Assembly: GCF_023169965.1 (NCBI RefSeq)
Contig: NZ_AP025592.1
Span: forward strand, 1,116,001-1,180,000
Direction of reading: 5' to 3'
DNA: 64,000 nt
Origin: Anaeromyxobacter paludicola
GTDB taxonomy: Bacteria > Myxococcota > Myxococcia > Myxococcales > Anaeromyxobacteraceae
Part shown: one piece after another, positions 43,999-53,201 of the stretch
Layout of the letters: every line of letters begins with the position of its first letter
Position numbering within the stretch: the first letter of the stretch is position 1
Notes under the pieces: generated by a model
Databases searched by the model: none
Told to the model about the DNA's origin: nothing
What the model saw: only the letters and a program-made list of their open reading frames with translations
Program-made: the position numbers and the translations under genes

Positions 43999-45804
43999 GT
44001 GACGACCGCGCCCGCCGAGATCGCCGCGCGACTCCGCGAGCGGCTCGCCGCGCGCCGGGCCCGGCTGGCCGCGCTCGACGCCCACGACGCGCGCTGGGCC
44101 GCTGCCCGGCTCGCCGCCTTCGCCGCCCTGGTCGCGGCGGGCTGGCTCGCCTTCGGCCACCGGCTCTCCTTCGCCTGGTCCCTCGCCCCCGCGCTCGCCT
44201 ACGGCGGGCTCGCCCTGCTCCACGATCGGGCGCTGCGGGCCCGGGCGCGGCTCGGGCGCGCCGTCGCCTTCCACGAGGCGGCGCTGGCGCGCGTGGAGGG
44301 GCGCTGGGCGGGGCGCGGCAACGCCGGCGAGCGGTTCGCCTCCCCGGAGCACCCCTACGCGCTCGACCTCGACCTCTTCGGCCAGGGCTCGCTCTTCGAG
44401 CTGCTCTGCACCGCGCGGACGCGCGCCGGGGAGGAGCGCCTGGCGGGGTGGCTGCTCGCGCCCGCCGGCCCGGACGAGGTGGCGCTCCGCCAGGAGGCGG
44501 TCCGCGAGCTCACGCCGGGCCTCGACCTCGCCGAGGAGCTCTCGGTGCTGGGCGAGGACGTGCGGGCCGAGGTGGACCCGGCCCGCCTCGCCGCCTGGGG
44601 CGAGGCCCCGCCCGCCCTGCCCGCCTGGGCGGCGCCGGCCGCCGCGGCGCTCGCCGCCGTCAACGCGCTGCTCGCAGCGCTCTGGGAGCGGGTGCCGTTC
44701 CTGCCGCTCGCGGGCGGGCTCTCGCTCCTCGCGACCTGGGCGCTCCAGCGGTGGCTCCGCGACCGGGTCGCCGCGGTGCGCGACGCGGTGGACCGCCCGG
44801 CCGCCGAGCTGCGGGTGCTGGGGCTCCTGCTGGCGCGGCTCGAGGCGGAGCCCTTCCGTGCCCCCCTCCTCGCCGGCCTGCGCGAGCGGCTCCTCCGCCC
44901 GGCCCCGGCCTCGCGGCGCATCGCCCGGCTCTCCCGCGCCGCCGAGCTCTTCGAGTGGACGCACAACGAGCTCTTCGCGCTGCTCGGGTTCTTCGTGCTC
45001 TGGAAGCCGCTCGTCGCGGCGCGCGTCGAGCGCTGGCGCCGGCGGGACGGGCGCCACCTGCGCGGCTGGCTGGAGGCCGTCGCGGACCTCGAGGCGCTCT
45101 GCTCCCTGGCGGGCTTCGCCCGCGAGCACCCCGAGCTCACCTTCCCGTCGCTCGCGCCCGGGCCCGCCGCGTTCCGGGCCGAGGGGCTCGCCCACCCGCT
45201 CCTGCCCGGCGCGGTGCCGAACGACGTCGCCCTGGGGGTCGCCGCGCCGGAGCGCGGGGGCGAGGCCCCCAGGCGCGTCCTGCTCGTCTCCGGCTCCAAC
45301 ATGTCGGGGAAGAGCACGCTGCTCCGGACCGTCGGCGCGAGCGCGGTGCTCGCGCAGGCCGGCGCCCCGGTCCGCGCCCGGTCGCTGGCGCTCACGCCCC
45401 TCGCGGTCGGGGCCACGCTGCGGATCCAGGACTCGCTCCAGGCCGGGCGGTCCCGCTTCTACGCGGAGATCACGCGCCTGAAGGAGCTCATGGACCTCGC
45501 CCGCGGCGAGCGTCCGCTCCTGTTCCTCCTCGACGAGATCCTGAACGGCACCAACTCGCACGACCGGCGCATCGGCGCCGAGGCGGTGGTCCGCGCCCTC
45601 GCCGATCGCGGCGCGCTCGGCCTCGTCACCACGCACGACCTCACCCTCACCGAGCTCGGCCGGACGCTCGCCGGGGCGGAGAACGCCCACTTCGAGGATC
45701 AGCTGCGGGACGGCCGGATCGCGTTCGACTACCGGCTGCGCCCGGGCGTGGTGGAGCGCTCGAACGCCCTCGCGCTGATGCGGGCGGTCGGCCTCGAGGT
45801 CTGA
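43999..45804 (+). CDS. membrane-embedded MutS-family ATPase
   Basis: A 601-aa protein. The C-terminal third is a MutS-type ATPase: Walker A SGSNMSGKSTLLRT near residues 432-445, then AVGATLRIQDSLQAGRSRFYAEI, Walker B with LLFLLDEILNGTNSHDR, and VTTHDLTLTEL. It lacks the mismatch-recognition and connector domains of MutS1. Instead the N-terminal part has two hydrophobic helices (about residues 36-75) and another pair (about 208-255) flanking a MutS core-like segment. This points to an inner-membrane protein. Such short MutS relatives exist in other phyla, but their role is unknown to me. GTG 43999 is the most upstream sensible start. It stands alone, convergent with the hydrogenase maturation operon. 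Confidence 0.85.
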   Translation: MTTAPAEIAARLRERLAARRARLAALDAHDARWAAARLAAFAALVAAGWLAFGHRLSFAWSLAPALAYGGLALLHDRALRARARLGRAVAFHEAALARVEGRWAGRGNAGERFASPEHPYALDLDLFGQGSLFELLCTARTRAGEERLAGWLLAPAGPDEVALRQEAVRELTPGLDLAEELSVLGEDVRAEVDPARLAAWGEAPPALPAWAAPAAAALAAVNALLAALWERVPFLPLAGGLSLLATWALQRWLRDRVAAVRDAVDRPAAELRVLGLLLARLEAEPFRAPLLAGLRERLLRPAPASRRIARLSRAAELFEWTHNELFALLGFFVLWKPLVAARVERWRRRDGRHLRGWLEAVADLEALCSLAGFAREHPELTFPSLAPGPAAFRAEGLAHPLLPGAVPNDVALGVAAPERGGEAPRRVLLVSGSNMSGKSTLLRTVGASAVLAQAGAPVRARSLALTPLAVGATLRIQDSLQAGRSRFYAEITRLKELMDLARGERPLLFLLDEILNGTNSHDRRIGAEAVVRALADRGALGLVTTHDLTLTELGRTLAGAENAHFEDQLRDGRIAFDYRLRPGVVERSNALALMRAVGLEV

Positions 45805-45837
45805 GCCTCGCGGGCGCTCGCCGCCGGCCGGCCGCCC

Positions 45838-46143
45838 TCAGGGCGGGGCCCTCGACGGCGCCCGGGCGCGCGCCCAGAGCGGGTAGTCGAGCCCGGCGAG
45901 CCGGTTGATGGCGATGGCCTGGAGCACCAGCAGGGCCACCGCCAGCTCGATGAGCGCGAGGTACCCCGGCCGCGTCAGCGCGCCGGCCGCGAACACGGTC
46001 GCGCCGGCGTACGGCACGAGGGCGGTGTCGAAGTCCTTCAGCCCCCGGCTGCCGACGACGATGCCGAGCACCACCAGGAAGGCGGTGAGCAGCCCCCACC
46101 CGGCGGCGTGCGCCGCGTCCGATCCTCGCCCGGTGATCTCCAT
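45838..46143 (-). CDS. small membrane protein downstream of hypE
   Basis: A 101-aa protein starting at MEITGRGSDAAH, with about three hydrophobic helices (LLTAFLVVLGIVVGS; VPYAGATVFAAGALTRP; LALIELAVALLVLQAIAINRLAGL) and a short basic tail. I do not recognise the family. It lies 98 bp beyond the hypE stop on the same strand and may be the last gene of the maturation operon, or an independent gene. Its lack of charged pockets or Cys/His argues against a cofactor-binding role. Confidence 0.55.
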   Translation of the reverse strand: MEITGRGSDAAHAAGWGLLTAFLVVLGIVVGSRGLKDFDTALVPYAGATVFAAGALTRPGYLALIELAVALLVLQAIAINRLAGLDYPLWARARAPSRAPP

Positions 46144-46241
46144 GCCCGCCTCGCGTCCGGCTGCGCGAGGGATCTGGCCGGGCCGCGGGGCCGCGCAAGG
46201 CGGAGCGCCAGGCCCGCCCCATCTGGTGATCACGGCGGTCC

Positions 46242-47303
46242 TCAGCAGATCCGCGGCAGCGACTCCCCGTAGGGCAGGTCGAGGATTCGCTGCCCGCCGA
46301 TGGGGGTACGGAGGGTCACGAAGCCCGGGTGCTCGGCAACCACCCGCCCGATCCGCGCCGCCTCCCGCCCCAGCGGGTGCGACCGCAAGGCGGCGAGGGC
46401 CCGCTCCGCGCCCGCCTCCGGCACGAAGGCCACGAGCTTCCCCTCGTTCGCCACCACGAACGGATCGAGCCCGAGGAGCTCGCAGGCGCCGCGCACCCCG
46501 TCGTGGACCGGCACGGCCCGCTCGTCCACCTCGACGCCCAGCCGCCGCCGGCCGGCGATCTCGCAGAGCGCCGAGGCGAGGCCGCCGCGGGTCGGGTCGC
46601 GCATGGCGTGCACGCCCGGGAAGGCCTCGAGCAGCGCCGCCACCAGCCCGTGCAGCGGCGCGGTGTCGCTCCGCACCTCGCCCCCGAAGGCGAGCCCCTC
46701 GCGCTGCGAGAGGATGGTCACGCCGTGATCGCCGACGGCCCCGGAGAGCAGGATGGCGTCCCCCGCCGCCACCCGGCGCGAGGAGAGCTCGGCGCCCGGC
46801 AGCGCGACCCCGATCCCGGCGGTGTTGACGAAGACCTTGTCTCCCTTGCCCCGGTCCACCACCTTCGTGTCCCCGGTCACCACCTGCACGCCGGCCGCCT
46901 CCGCGGCGCGCCGGATCGACGCGATCACCCGCTCCAGCTCGGAGAGGGCGAGCCCCTCCTCCAGGATGAGCGCCAGCGAGAGGAAGAGCGGCCGGGCGCC
47001 GCCCATGGCGAGGTCGTTGACGGTGCCGTTCACCGCCGGCTCGCCGATGTCGCCGCCGGGGAAGAAGAGCGGCGTGACCACGTAGGAGTCGGTGGTGAAG
47101 GCGAGCCGCGCCCCGCCGGCGTCCACCCAGGCCTGATCGTCGAGCGGCTCGAGCATGGGGTTGCGGAAGGCGGGCAGGAGGAGCTGCTCCACCAGCCGGG
47201 CGGTCAGCTTCCCCCCGCTCCCGTGCCCCATCAGGATCTCCCGGACCTCGGTGAGCGGGACCGGGCAGGCGCCGAACGGCGCGGCGGCGTCGCTAGAGGA
47301 CAT
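46242..47303 (-). CDS. hypE: hydrogenase maturation factor HypE
   Basis: A 353-aa PurM-like protein. HypE dehydrates a C-terminal thiocarbamoyl-Cys to a thiocyanate, which supplies the cyanide ligands of the [NiFe] site. The C-terminus SLPRIC ends with the carrier Cys in the conserved PRIC form. ATP-binding PurM blocks are visible: ILMGHGSGGKLTARL near the start, FTTDSYVVTPLFFPGGDIG, GTVNDLAMGGARP, VVTGDTKVVDRGKGDKVFV and MRDPTRGGLASAL. The start ATG 47303 has GGGGAGGAC just upstream and overlaps the SIS gene's end by 11 bases. Confidence 0.96.
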   Translation of the reverse strand: MSSSDAAAPFGACPVPLTEVREILMGHGSGGKLTARLVEQLLLPAFRNPMLEPLDDQAWVDAGGARLAFTTDSYVVTPLFFPGGDIGEPAVNGTVNDLAMGGARPLFLSLALILEEGLALSELERVIASIRRAAEAAGVQVVTGDTKVVDRGKGDKVFVNTAGIGVALPGAELSSRRVAAGDAILLSGAVGDHGVTILSQREGLAFGGEVRSDTAPLHGLVAALLEAFPGVHAMRDPTRGGLASALCEIAGRRRLGVEVDERAVPVHDGVRGACELLGLDPFVVANEGKLVAFVPEAGAERALAALRSHPLGREAARIGRVVAEHPGFVTLRTPIGGQRILDLPYGESLPRIC

Positions 47304-47870
47304 CGTCCTCCCCGAGGGCGAGGTGGACCTCGTCCCAGAGCAGGTGCAGGAGCAGCGTGTGCGTCTCCTGCACGCGGTGGATGGACCAGGTCCTCACCAC
47401 GAAGAGGTGGTCGCAGAGGTCCGGCATCCGCCCGCCGTCGCGCCCGGCGAAGCCGATGGTGAGGAGCCCGAGCTCGCGGGCGCGCCGCAGCGCCCGGTTG
47501 ACGTTGGACGAGGCGCCGGAGGTCGAGATCCCGAGGGCGGCGTCGCCGGGCCGCGCCTGGATGGCGAGCTGGTCCACGAAGATCTGCGAGAAGTCGGCGT
47601 CGTTGCCGATGGCGGTGAGGGCCGGGGTGGACGAGGTGAGCGCCAGCGCCGGCAAGGGTCGGCGCTTCTCCACGATGGGGTGGACGAACTCGACCGCGGC
47701 GTGCTCGGCGTCGCAGGCCGAGCCGCCGTTCCCGAAGGCGAGGAGCCGCCCGCCGGCGCGGAAGCGCCCGGCCAGCGCGCGGGCGCAGGCGGCGAGCGGC
47801 TCCGCCTGCTCCTCGAAGAAGCGGAGCTTCACCTCGGCGCTCTCGCGCGCCTTGCGCAGGATGGCGTCCC

Positions 47871-47874
<4 letters not shown>
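47293..47874 (-). CDS. SIS-domain sugar-phosphate isomerase-like protein inside the hyp operon
   Basis: A 193-aa GmhA-type SIS protein, starting at GTG 47874, overlapping the hypD stop. It has [46 protein letters not shown] and the C-terminal [20 protein letters not shown]. These contain the substrate-phosphate loop and the Glu/His pairs of sedoheptulose-7-phosphate isomerase. LPS heptose synthesis would be the usual role. But its position between hypD and hypE, with overlapping ends on both sides, links it to hydrogenase maturation or expression instead. Which reaction it performs there is unknown. Confidence 0.85.
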
Positions 47875-48997
<1,123 letters not shown>

Positions 48998-49001
<4 letters not shown>

Positions 49002-49297
49002 GGCGGCTTCCCCCCGGCGTCCGCCGGCGCCCCGCTCCGCTCCCGGTCCGCCCGGTCGGCCGTCAGCTCGGCGGTGTGCCCCATGACGTCGAGGGCCCGG
49101 TAGGCCCGCTCCGCCTCCTCCCGGTCGATGCGCGAGATGGCGAAGCCCACGTGCACCAGCACGAACTCGCCGGGGACGGCGTCGGGCAGGCACTCCAGGC
49201 AGACCTCGCGGACGATGCCGGCGAAGCGCACGTCGGCGAACCGCACCGGCCCGTCCGTCCGGACCGTCAGGATCTCGCCGGGGATGCCGAGGCACAT
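48998..49297 (-). CDS. hypC: hydrogenase maturation chaperone HypC
   Basis: A 99-aa HypC/HupF protein. The N-terminus MCLGIPGEI has the essential Cys2, which is why ATG 49297 is the start rather than upstream codons. Later, the segment [22 protein letters not shown] is typical. It carries the iron-cyanide-carbonyl unit from HypD to the large subunit. It is first gene of the leftward hypC-hypD-SIS-hypE operon, divergent from the structural genes with a 173-bp shared promoter region. The C-terminal 20 residues ([15 protein letters not shown]) exceed the common HypC length and are poorly conserved. Confidence 0.95.
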
Positions 49298-49369
49298 GGC
49301 CCTTAGAACGTGGCGGGCCGGGGCGGCGTCACAAGCTCTCTTCACGGGTCGGCGCCGGTCGGGAGGGAG

Positions 49370-49440
49370 CGCCCCGCCGCGCCGCCGCCTCGGGAGCGCA
49401 CCGCGCGCGCCCCGCCCGGTTGCGGCGCGGCGGCGGGGCG
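49370..49440. promoter_or_regulatory. long-range inverted repeat in the hyp/hydrogenase divergent region
   Basis: CGCCCCGCCGC (49370-49380) is the exact complement of GCGGCGGGGCG (49430-49440), leaving a 49-base loop, in the 173-bp gap between hypC and the small-subunit gene. It may be a structured 5' leader of the hydrogenase mRNA or a chance product of GC-rich sequence. No convincing -10/-35 or -24/-12 element was found here. Confidence 0.35.
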
Positions 49441-49470
49441 TCCACGTTCTCCACCCGGAGGGCTTCCCGC

Positions 49471-50541
49471 ATGGCCACCAAGTCGGGCGTGGACGAGGTC
49501 CACATCCTCTGGATCTCGGAGGGGATGAGCTGCGACGGGGACACCGTGTCCATCACGGCCGCCACGCAGCCCGCGATCGAGGACGTGGTCCGCGGGCTCA
49601 TCCCCGGGCTGCCCAAGGTGCACCTGCACAACAAGGTCCTCGCCTTCGAGCTCGGCGGCGAGCCGTACCTGGCCGCCTTCCGCCAGGCGGCGCGCGGCGA
49701 GCTCGGCCCCTTCGTGCTGGTGGTGGAGGGCTCGATCCCGAACGAGCAGATCAACGGCGAGGGCTACTGGACCTCCTTCGGCAACGACCTCGAGACCGGC
49801 GAGCCGATCACGATCAACGCGTGGCTCGACCAGCTCGCCCCCAAGGCCTGGGCGGTGGTGGCCATCGGCACCTGCGCCACCTACGGCGGGATCCACGCCA
49901 TGGCCGGGAACCCCACCGGCAGCATGGGGCTCGCCGACTACCTCGGCTGGAACTTCCGCTCGCGCGCCGGGATCCCGATCGTGAACGTGCCCGGGTGCCC
50001 GGTCCAGCCCGACAACTTCATGGAGACCCTGACCTGGCTCCTCTACCAGGCCGCGGGCGAGAACCCGATGATCCCGCTCGACGAGCAGCTCCGCCCCACC
50101 TGGCTCTTCGGGAAGACGGTGCACGAGGGCTGCGACCGGGCCGGCTACTACGAGCAGGCCGACTTCGGCCTCGACTACAACTCGCCCAAGTGCCAGGTGA
50201 AGATCGGCTGCTGGGGGCCGGTGGTGAACTGCAACGTGCCGAAGCGCGGCTGGATGGCCGGCGTCGGCGGCTGCCCCAACGTCGGCGGGATCTGCATCGG
50301 CTGCACCATGCCGGGGTTCCCCGACAAGTTCATGCCGTTCATGGACCAGCCGCCCGGCTCCACCGCCTCCACCGGCCTCGTGACCGCCTACGGCAAGCTC
50401 ATCCGCAGCCTGCGGGCGCTCACCAACGCCACCGTGAACGAGGAGCCGCGCTGGCACCACCGCCGGCCCGAGCTCACCACCGGGTACGAGCCGCGCTGGC
50501 CGCACCGCTCCGAGCGGTCCCCCGCGCCGGCGCACCACTAG
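49471..50541 (+). CDS. [NiFe]-hydrogenase small subunit, group 1h (actinobacterial/high-affinity type)
   Basis: A 356-aa iron-sulfur subunit without a Tat signal peptide, as in group 1h enzymes. The proximal-cluster motif reads WISEGMSCDGDTVS: Cys21 is followed three residues later by Asp24 where most hydrogenases have Cys. This matches the 3Cys-1Asp cluster known for this class. Further ligands are visible in IGTCATYGG, VPGCPVQPDN, VHEGC, SPKC, GCWG, VNCN, GGCPN and GICIGCTMPGF. The extra Cys near the medial cluster suggests three [4Fe-4S] clusters. ATG 49471 is chosen because SEGMSCDGD then lies at the usual distance. It is the first gene of the rightward operon. Confidence 0.94.
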   Translation: MATKSGVDEVHILWISEGMSCDGDTVSITAATQPAIEDVVRGLIPGLPKVHLHNKVLAFELGGEPYLAAFRQAARGELGPFVLVVEGSIPNEQINGEGYWTSFGNDLETGEPITINAWLDQLAPKAWAVVAIGTCATYGGIHAMAGNPTGSMGLADYLGWNFRSRAGIPIVNVPGCPVQPDNFMETLTWLLYQAAGENPMIPLDEQLRPTWLFGKTVHEGCDRAGYYEQADFGLDYNSPKCQVKIGCWGPVVNCNVPKRGWMAGVGGCPNVGGICIGCTMPGFPDKFMPFMDQPPGSTASTGLVTAYGKLIRSLRALTNATVNEEPRWHHRRPELTTGYEPRWPHRSERSPAPAHH

Positions 50542-50576
50542 CACCACCCGCAGCAGGCAGGAGAGGGAGGCAGGGG

Positions 50577-52367
50577 ATGCCCGGCGGAACCGAGGTACAG
50601 CCGCAGCGCAAGCTCGTCGAGATGGCCTGGGACCCGGTCACCCGGATCATCGGCAACCTCGGCATCTACACCAAGATCGACTTCGAGAACCGCGAGGTGG
50701 CCGAGTGCCGGAGCACCTCCTCGCTCTTCCGCGGCTACAGCGTGTTCATGAAGGGGAAGGACCCGCGCGACGCCGGCTTCATCACCAGCCGCATCTGCGG
50801 GATCTGCGGCGACAACCACACCACCTGCTCCGTCTACGCGCAGAACATGGCGTACGGCATCAAGATGCCGCCGCTGGCGGAGTGGATCTACAACCTCGGC
50901 GAGGCGGCCGAGTACATGTTCGACCACGCCATCTTCCAGGACAACCTGGTGTTCGTGGACTTCTGCGCGCAGATGGTGAAGGAGACCAACCCCGGCCTCC
51001 TCGAGCGCGCCGACCGCACCGACGCGCCCCACGCCGACGTCCACGGCCACCGGACCATCGGCGACATCATGCGCTCGTACGACCCCTTCACCGGGAAGAT
51101 GTACCTGGAGGCGCTCGCCATGAGCCGCCTCACCCGCGAGATGTTCTGCCTCATGGAGGGGCGCCACGTGCACCCCTCCACGCTCTACCCCGGGGGCACG
51201 GGCACGGTGGCCACGCCGCAGGTCTTCACCGACTACCTCTCGCGGCTGATGAAGTTCCTCGACTTCGTGAAGCGGCTCGTGCCGCTCAACGACGACCTGC
51301 TCGACTTCTTCTACCAGGCGCTCCCCGGCTACGAGCAGGTGGGGAACCGCCGCGTCCTGCTCGGCTGCTGGGGCTCCTTCCAGAACCCGTGGGTCTGCGA
51401 CTACCGCTACGCCAACATGACGAAGTGGGGCCGGGCCATGTACGTCACCCCGGGCATCGTGGTGGACGGCAAGCTCGTCACCACCGACCTCGTCGAGATC
51501 AACCTCGGGATCCGGATCCTCCTCGGCAGCTCGTACTACGACGACTGGGAGCAGGAGGAGACCTTCGTCCAGGAGGACCCGCTCGGCAACGCCGTGGACA
51601 AGCGCCACCCCTGGAACCAGACCACGCTGCCGAGGCCGCAGAAGCGCGACCTCGAGGGTGGCCGGTACAGCTGGGTCATGAGCCCGCGCTGGCACGACGA
51701 GCGGACCGGCGACCACCTCGCGCTCGACACCGGCGGCGGCCCCCTGGCGCGGCTCTGGGCCACGGCGCTCGCCGGCCTGGTGGACACGCCCTACGTGAAG
51801 TCCACCGGCTCGAGCGTCCGCATCTCGCTCCCGCGCACCGCCTCGTTCCCGGCGATGGACTACGAGTGGAAGATCCCGCAGTGGTCGAACACCATCGAGC
51901 GGGACCGGGCGCGCGCCTACTTCATCGCCTACGCCGGCGCGATGGCGGTGTTCTTCATCGAGGAGGCGATGAAGCTCATCCGGCAGGGGGACGTGAAGGT
52001 CTTCCAGGACTTCGAGGTGCCGGAGGACGGGATCGGCTGCGGCTTCCACGAGGCGGTCCGCGGGGTGCTCTCGCACCACCTCGTCATCCGCGACGGCAAG
52101 ATCGCCAACTACCACCCCTACCCGCCCACCCCCTGGAACGCGAGCCCGCGCGACAGCTTCGGCACCCCCGGGCCGTACGAGGACGCGGTGCAGGGGCTGC
52201 GCCTGTTCGAGGAGAACGGCCCCGCGTCGTTCAAGGGGATCGACGTCATGCGCACCGTGCGCAGCTTCGACCCCTGCCTCCCCTGCGGCGTCCACATGTA
52301 CCTGGGCCCGGGCCGGCTGCTCGAGCAGCGGCACTCGCCGATGCTGGGGCTCGGCGCCCTGAGGTGA
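50577..52367 (+). CDS. [NiFe]-hydrogenase large subunit, group 1h
   Basis: A 596-aa catalytic subunit holding the Ni-Fe site. L1 motif RICGICGDNHTTC supplies Cys74 and Cys77. L2 motif DPCLPCGVH supplies Cys567 and Cys570. A 23-residue C-terminal tail (MYLGPGRLLEQ...) follows His573 and should be removed by the protease encoded at 55147. The wording of both motifs (GDNH in L1, PCGVHMY in L2) is typical of the O2-tolerant, high-affinity group 1h enzymes that oxidise trace H2. ATG 50577 has GAGAGGGAGG upstream; the open frame that runs much further upstream is a shadow of the small-subunit gene. Confidence 0.95.
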   Translation: MPGGTEVQPQRKLVEMAWDPVTRIIGNLGIYTKIDFENREVAECRSTSSLFRGYSVFMKGKDPRDAGFITSRICGICGDNHTTCSVYAQNMAYGIKMPPLAEWIYNLGEAAEYMFDHAIFQDNLVFVDFCAQMVKETNPGLLERADRTDAPHADVHGHRTIGDIMRSYDPFTGKMYLEALAMSRLTREMFCLMEGRHVHPSTLYPGGTGTVATPQVFTDYLSRLMKFLDFVKRLVPLNDDLLDFFYQALPGYEQVGNRRVLLGCWGSFQNPWVCDYRYANMTKWGRAMYVTPGIVVDGKLVTTDLVEINLGIRILLGSSYYDDWEQEETFVQEDPLGNAVDKRHPWNQTTLPRPQKRDLEGGRYSWVMSPRWHDERTGDHLALDTGGGPLARLWATALAGLVDTPYVKSTGSSVRISLPRTASFPAMDYEWKIPQWSNTIERDRARAYFIAYAGAMAVFFIEEAMKLIRQGDVKVFQDFEVPEDGIGCGFHEAVRGVLSHHLVIRDGKIANYHPYPPTPWNASPRDSFGTPGPYEDAVQGLRLFEENGPASFKGIDVMRTVRSFDPCLPCGVHMYLGPGRLLEQRHSPMLGLGALR

Positions 52368-52370
52368 GCC

Positions 52371-52616
52371 ATGCGCAAGAAGAAGCTGCTCGGGAACCTG
52401 AAGGTGGGGCGGGCCGACGTGTCCCCCTCGGCGCCCTCCCACGTGCGCGGCGTGCGGGAGGGGAACCAGCCCGGCGCGATCGACCGGATGAGCGGGCTGC
52501 ACCCCCACCCGACCGACGCGCGCTTCGCCACCGGCACGGCGGAGCGCTCCACCGGCATCAACGCCCGCGCGCGGAACCCCATCGACCCGGCGAGCCCGAA
52601 CCTCTCGCCGTCGTAG
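52371..52616 (+). CDS. small hydrogenase-operon protein of unknown function
   Basis: An 81-aa basic, Gly/Pro/Ser-rich protein with no membrane helix, signal or Cys. Patterns such as SPSAPSHVRGVREGNQPGA and ERSTGINARARNPIDP look conserved rather than random. It starts 3 bases after the large-subunit stop, so it is surely cotranscribed. Group 1h operons commonly carry a small extra gene at this place. In mycobacterial Huc a small subunit (HucM) scaffolds the complex, and this could be a counterpart of its hydrogenase-binding part. That is inference from position, not a sequence match I can verify. Confidence 0.7.
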   Translation: MRKKKLLGNLKVGRADVSPSAPSHVRGVREGNQPGAIDRMSGLHPHPTDARFATGTAERSTGINARARNPIDPASPNLSPS

Positions 52617-52634
52617 CCCCCGGGAGCGGCGGCC

Positions 52635-53198
52635 ATGGCCTCGGCGGAGACGGCGGAGACCGCGGGGCGCGACCTCTCGCGCCACGGCGAGCGGGTGGAG
52701 CGGCTCCTCGAGGAGCTGCGCGGCCTCGCCGGCCCCTCGGCGTTCGCGCGGGTGGAGGAGCTGGTGCGCCTCCTGGTCGAGCTGTACGGCGCCGGGCTGG
52801 AGCGGCTCCTCGGCCACGCCGCCGAGGCCGGCGCGCCGGCGGCGGAGCTCGACCGCCGCCTCTCGGACGACGAGCTGGTCTCGAGCCTGCTGCTCCTGCA
52901 CGGGCTCCACCCGCTCCCGACCCGGGCGCGCGTGGAGCGAGCCGTGGCCGCCGCCGGCGCGCGGCTCGGCGGCGGCGCGCGGCTCGAGCTCCTCGGGCTC
53001 TCGGACGACGGGCGGGTCCGGCTCCGGCTCGGCGCCGCGCCGGGCGGCTGCCCCTCCACGCGCGCCCGGCTCCTGCAGGCCGTCCGCGAGGCGATCCAGG
53101 AGGCCGCGCCCGAGGTCTCGCAGGTGGACGTCGAGGACGCGGCCGCCGCCGAGCCGGCGCGGCTCGTCACGCTCGGCGGGCCGCGCGGGCGGAGGTGA
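52635..53198 (+). CDS. NifU-like domain protein with degenerate cysteine motif
   Basis: A 187-aa protein. The N-terminal half is helical and Leu/Glu-rich. The C-terminal NifU-type domain (about residues 110-170) reads RLRLGAAPGGCPSTRARLLQAVREAI. The classical C-x-x-C is reduced to a single Cys: the first Cys position is Pro and CPSS is kept only as CPST. It therefore probably cannot hold a NifU-style cluster alone. NifU-like proteins are standard members of group 1h hydrogenase operons, presumably helping Fe-S insertion into the small subunit. It is preceded by the 81-aa gene (18 bp) and followed by the DUF5947-like gene. Confidence 0.78.
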   Translation: MASAETAETAGRDLSRHGERVERLLEELRGLAGPSAFARVEELVRLLVELYGAGLERLLGHAAEAGAPAAELDRRLSDDELVSSLLLLHGLHPLPTRARVERAVAAAGARLGGGARLELLGLSDDGRVRLRLGAAPGGCPSTRARLLQAVREAIQEAAPEVSQVDVEDAAAAEPARLVTLGGPRGRR

Positions 53199-53201
53199 CC
53201 G

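Noticed and set aside
49128-50576. N-terminal extension of the hydrogenase large subunit
   Set aside because: That stretch is a frame-shadow of the small subunit. A ribosome-binding site and the family N-terminus MAWDPVTRIIGN support ATG 50577.
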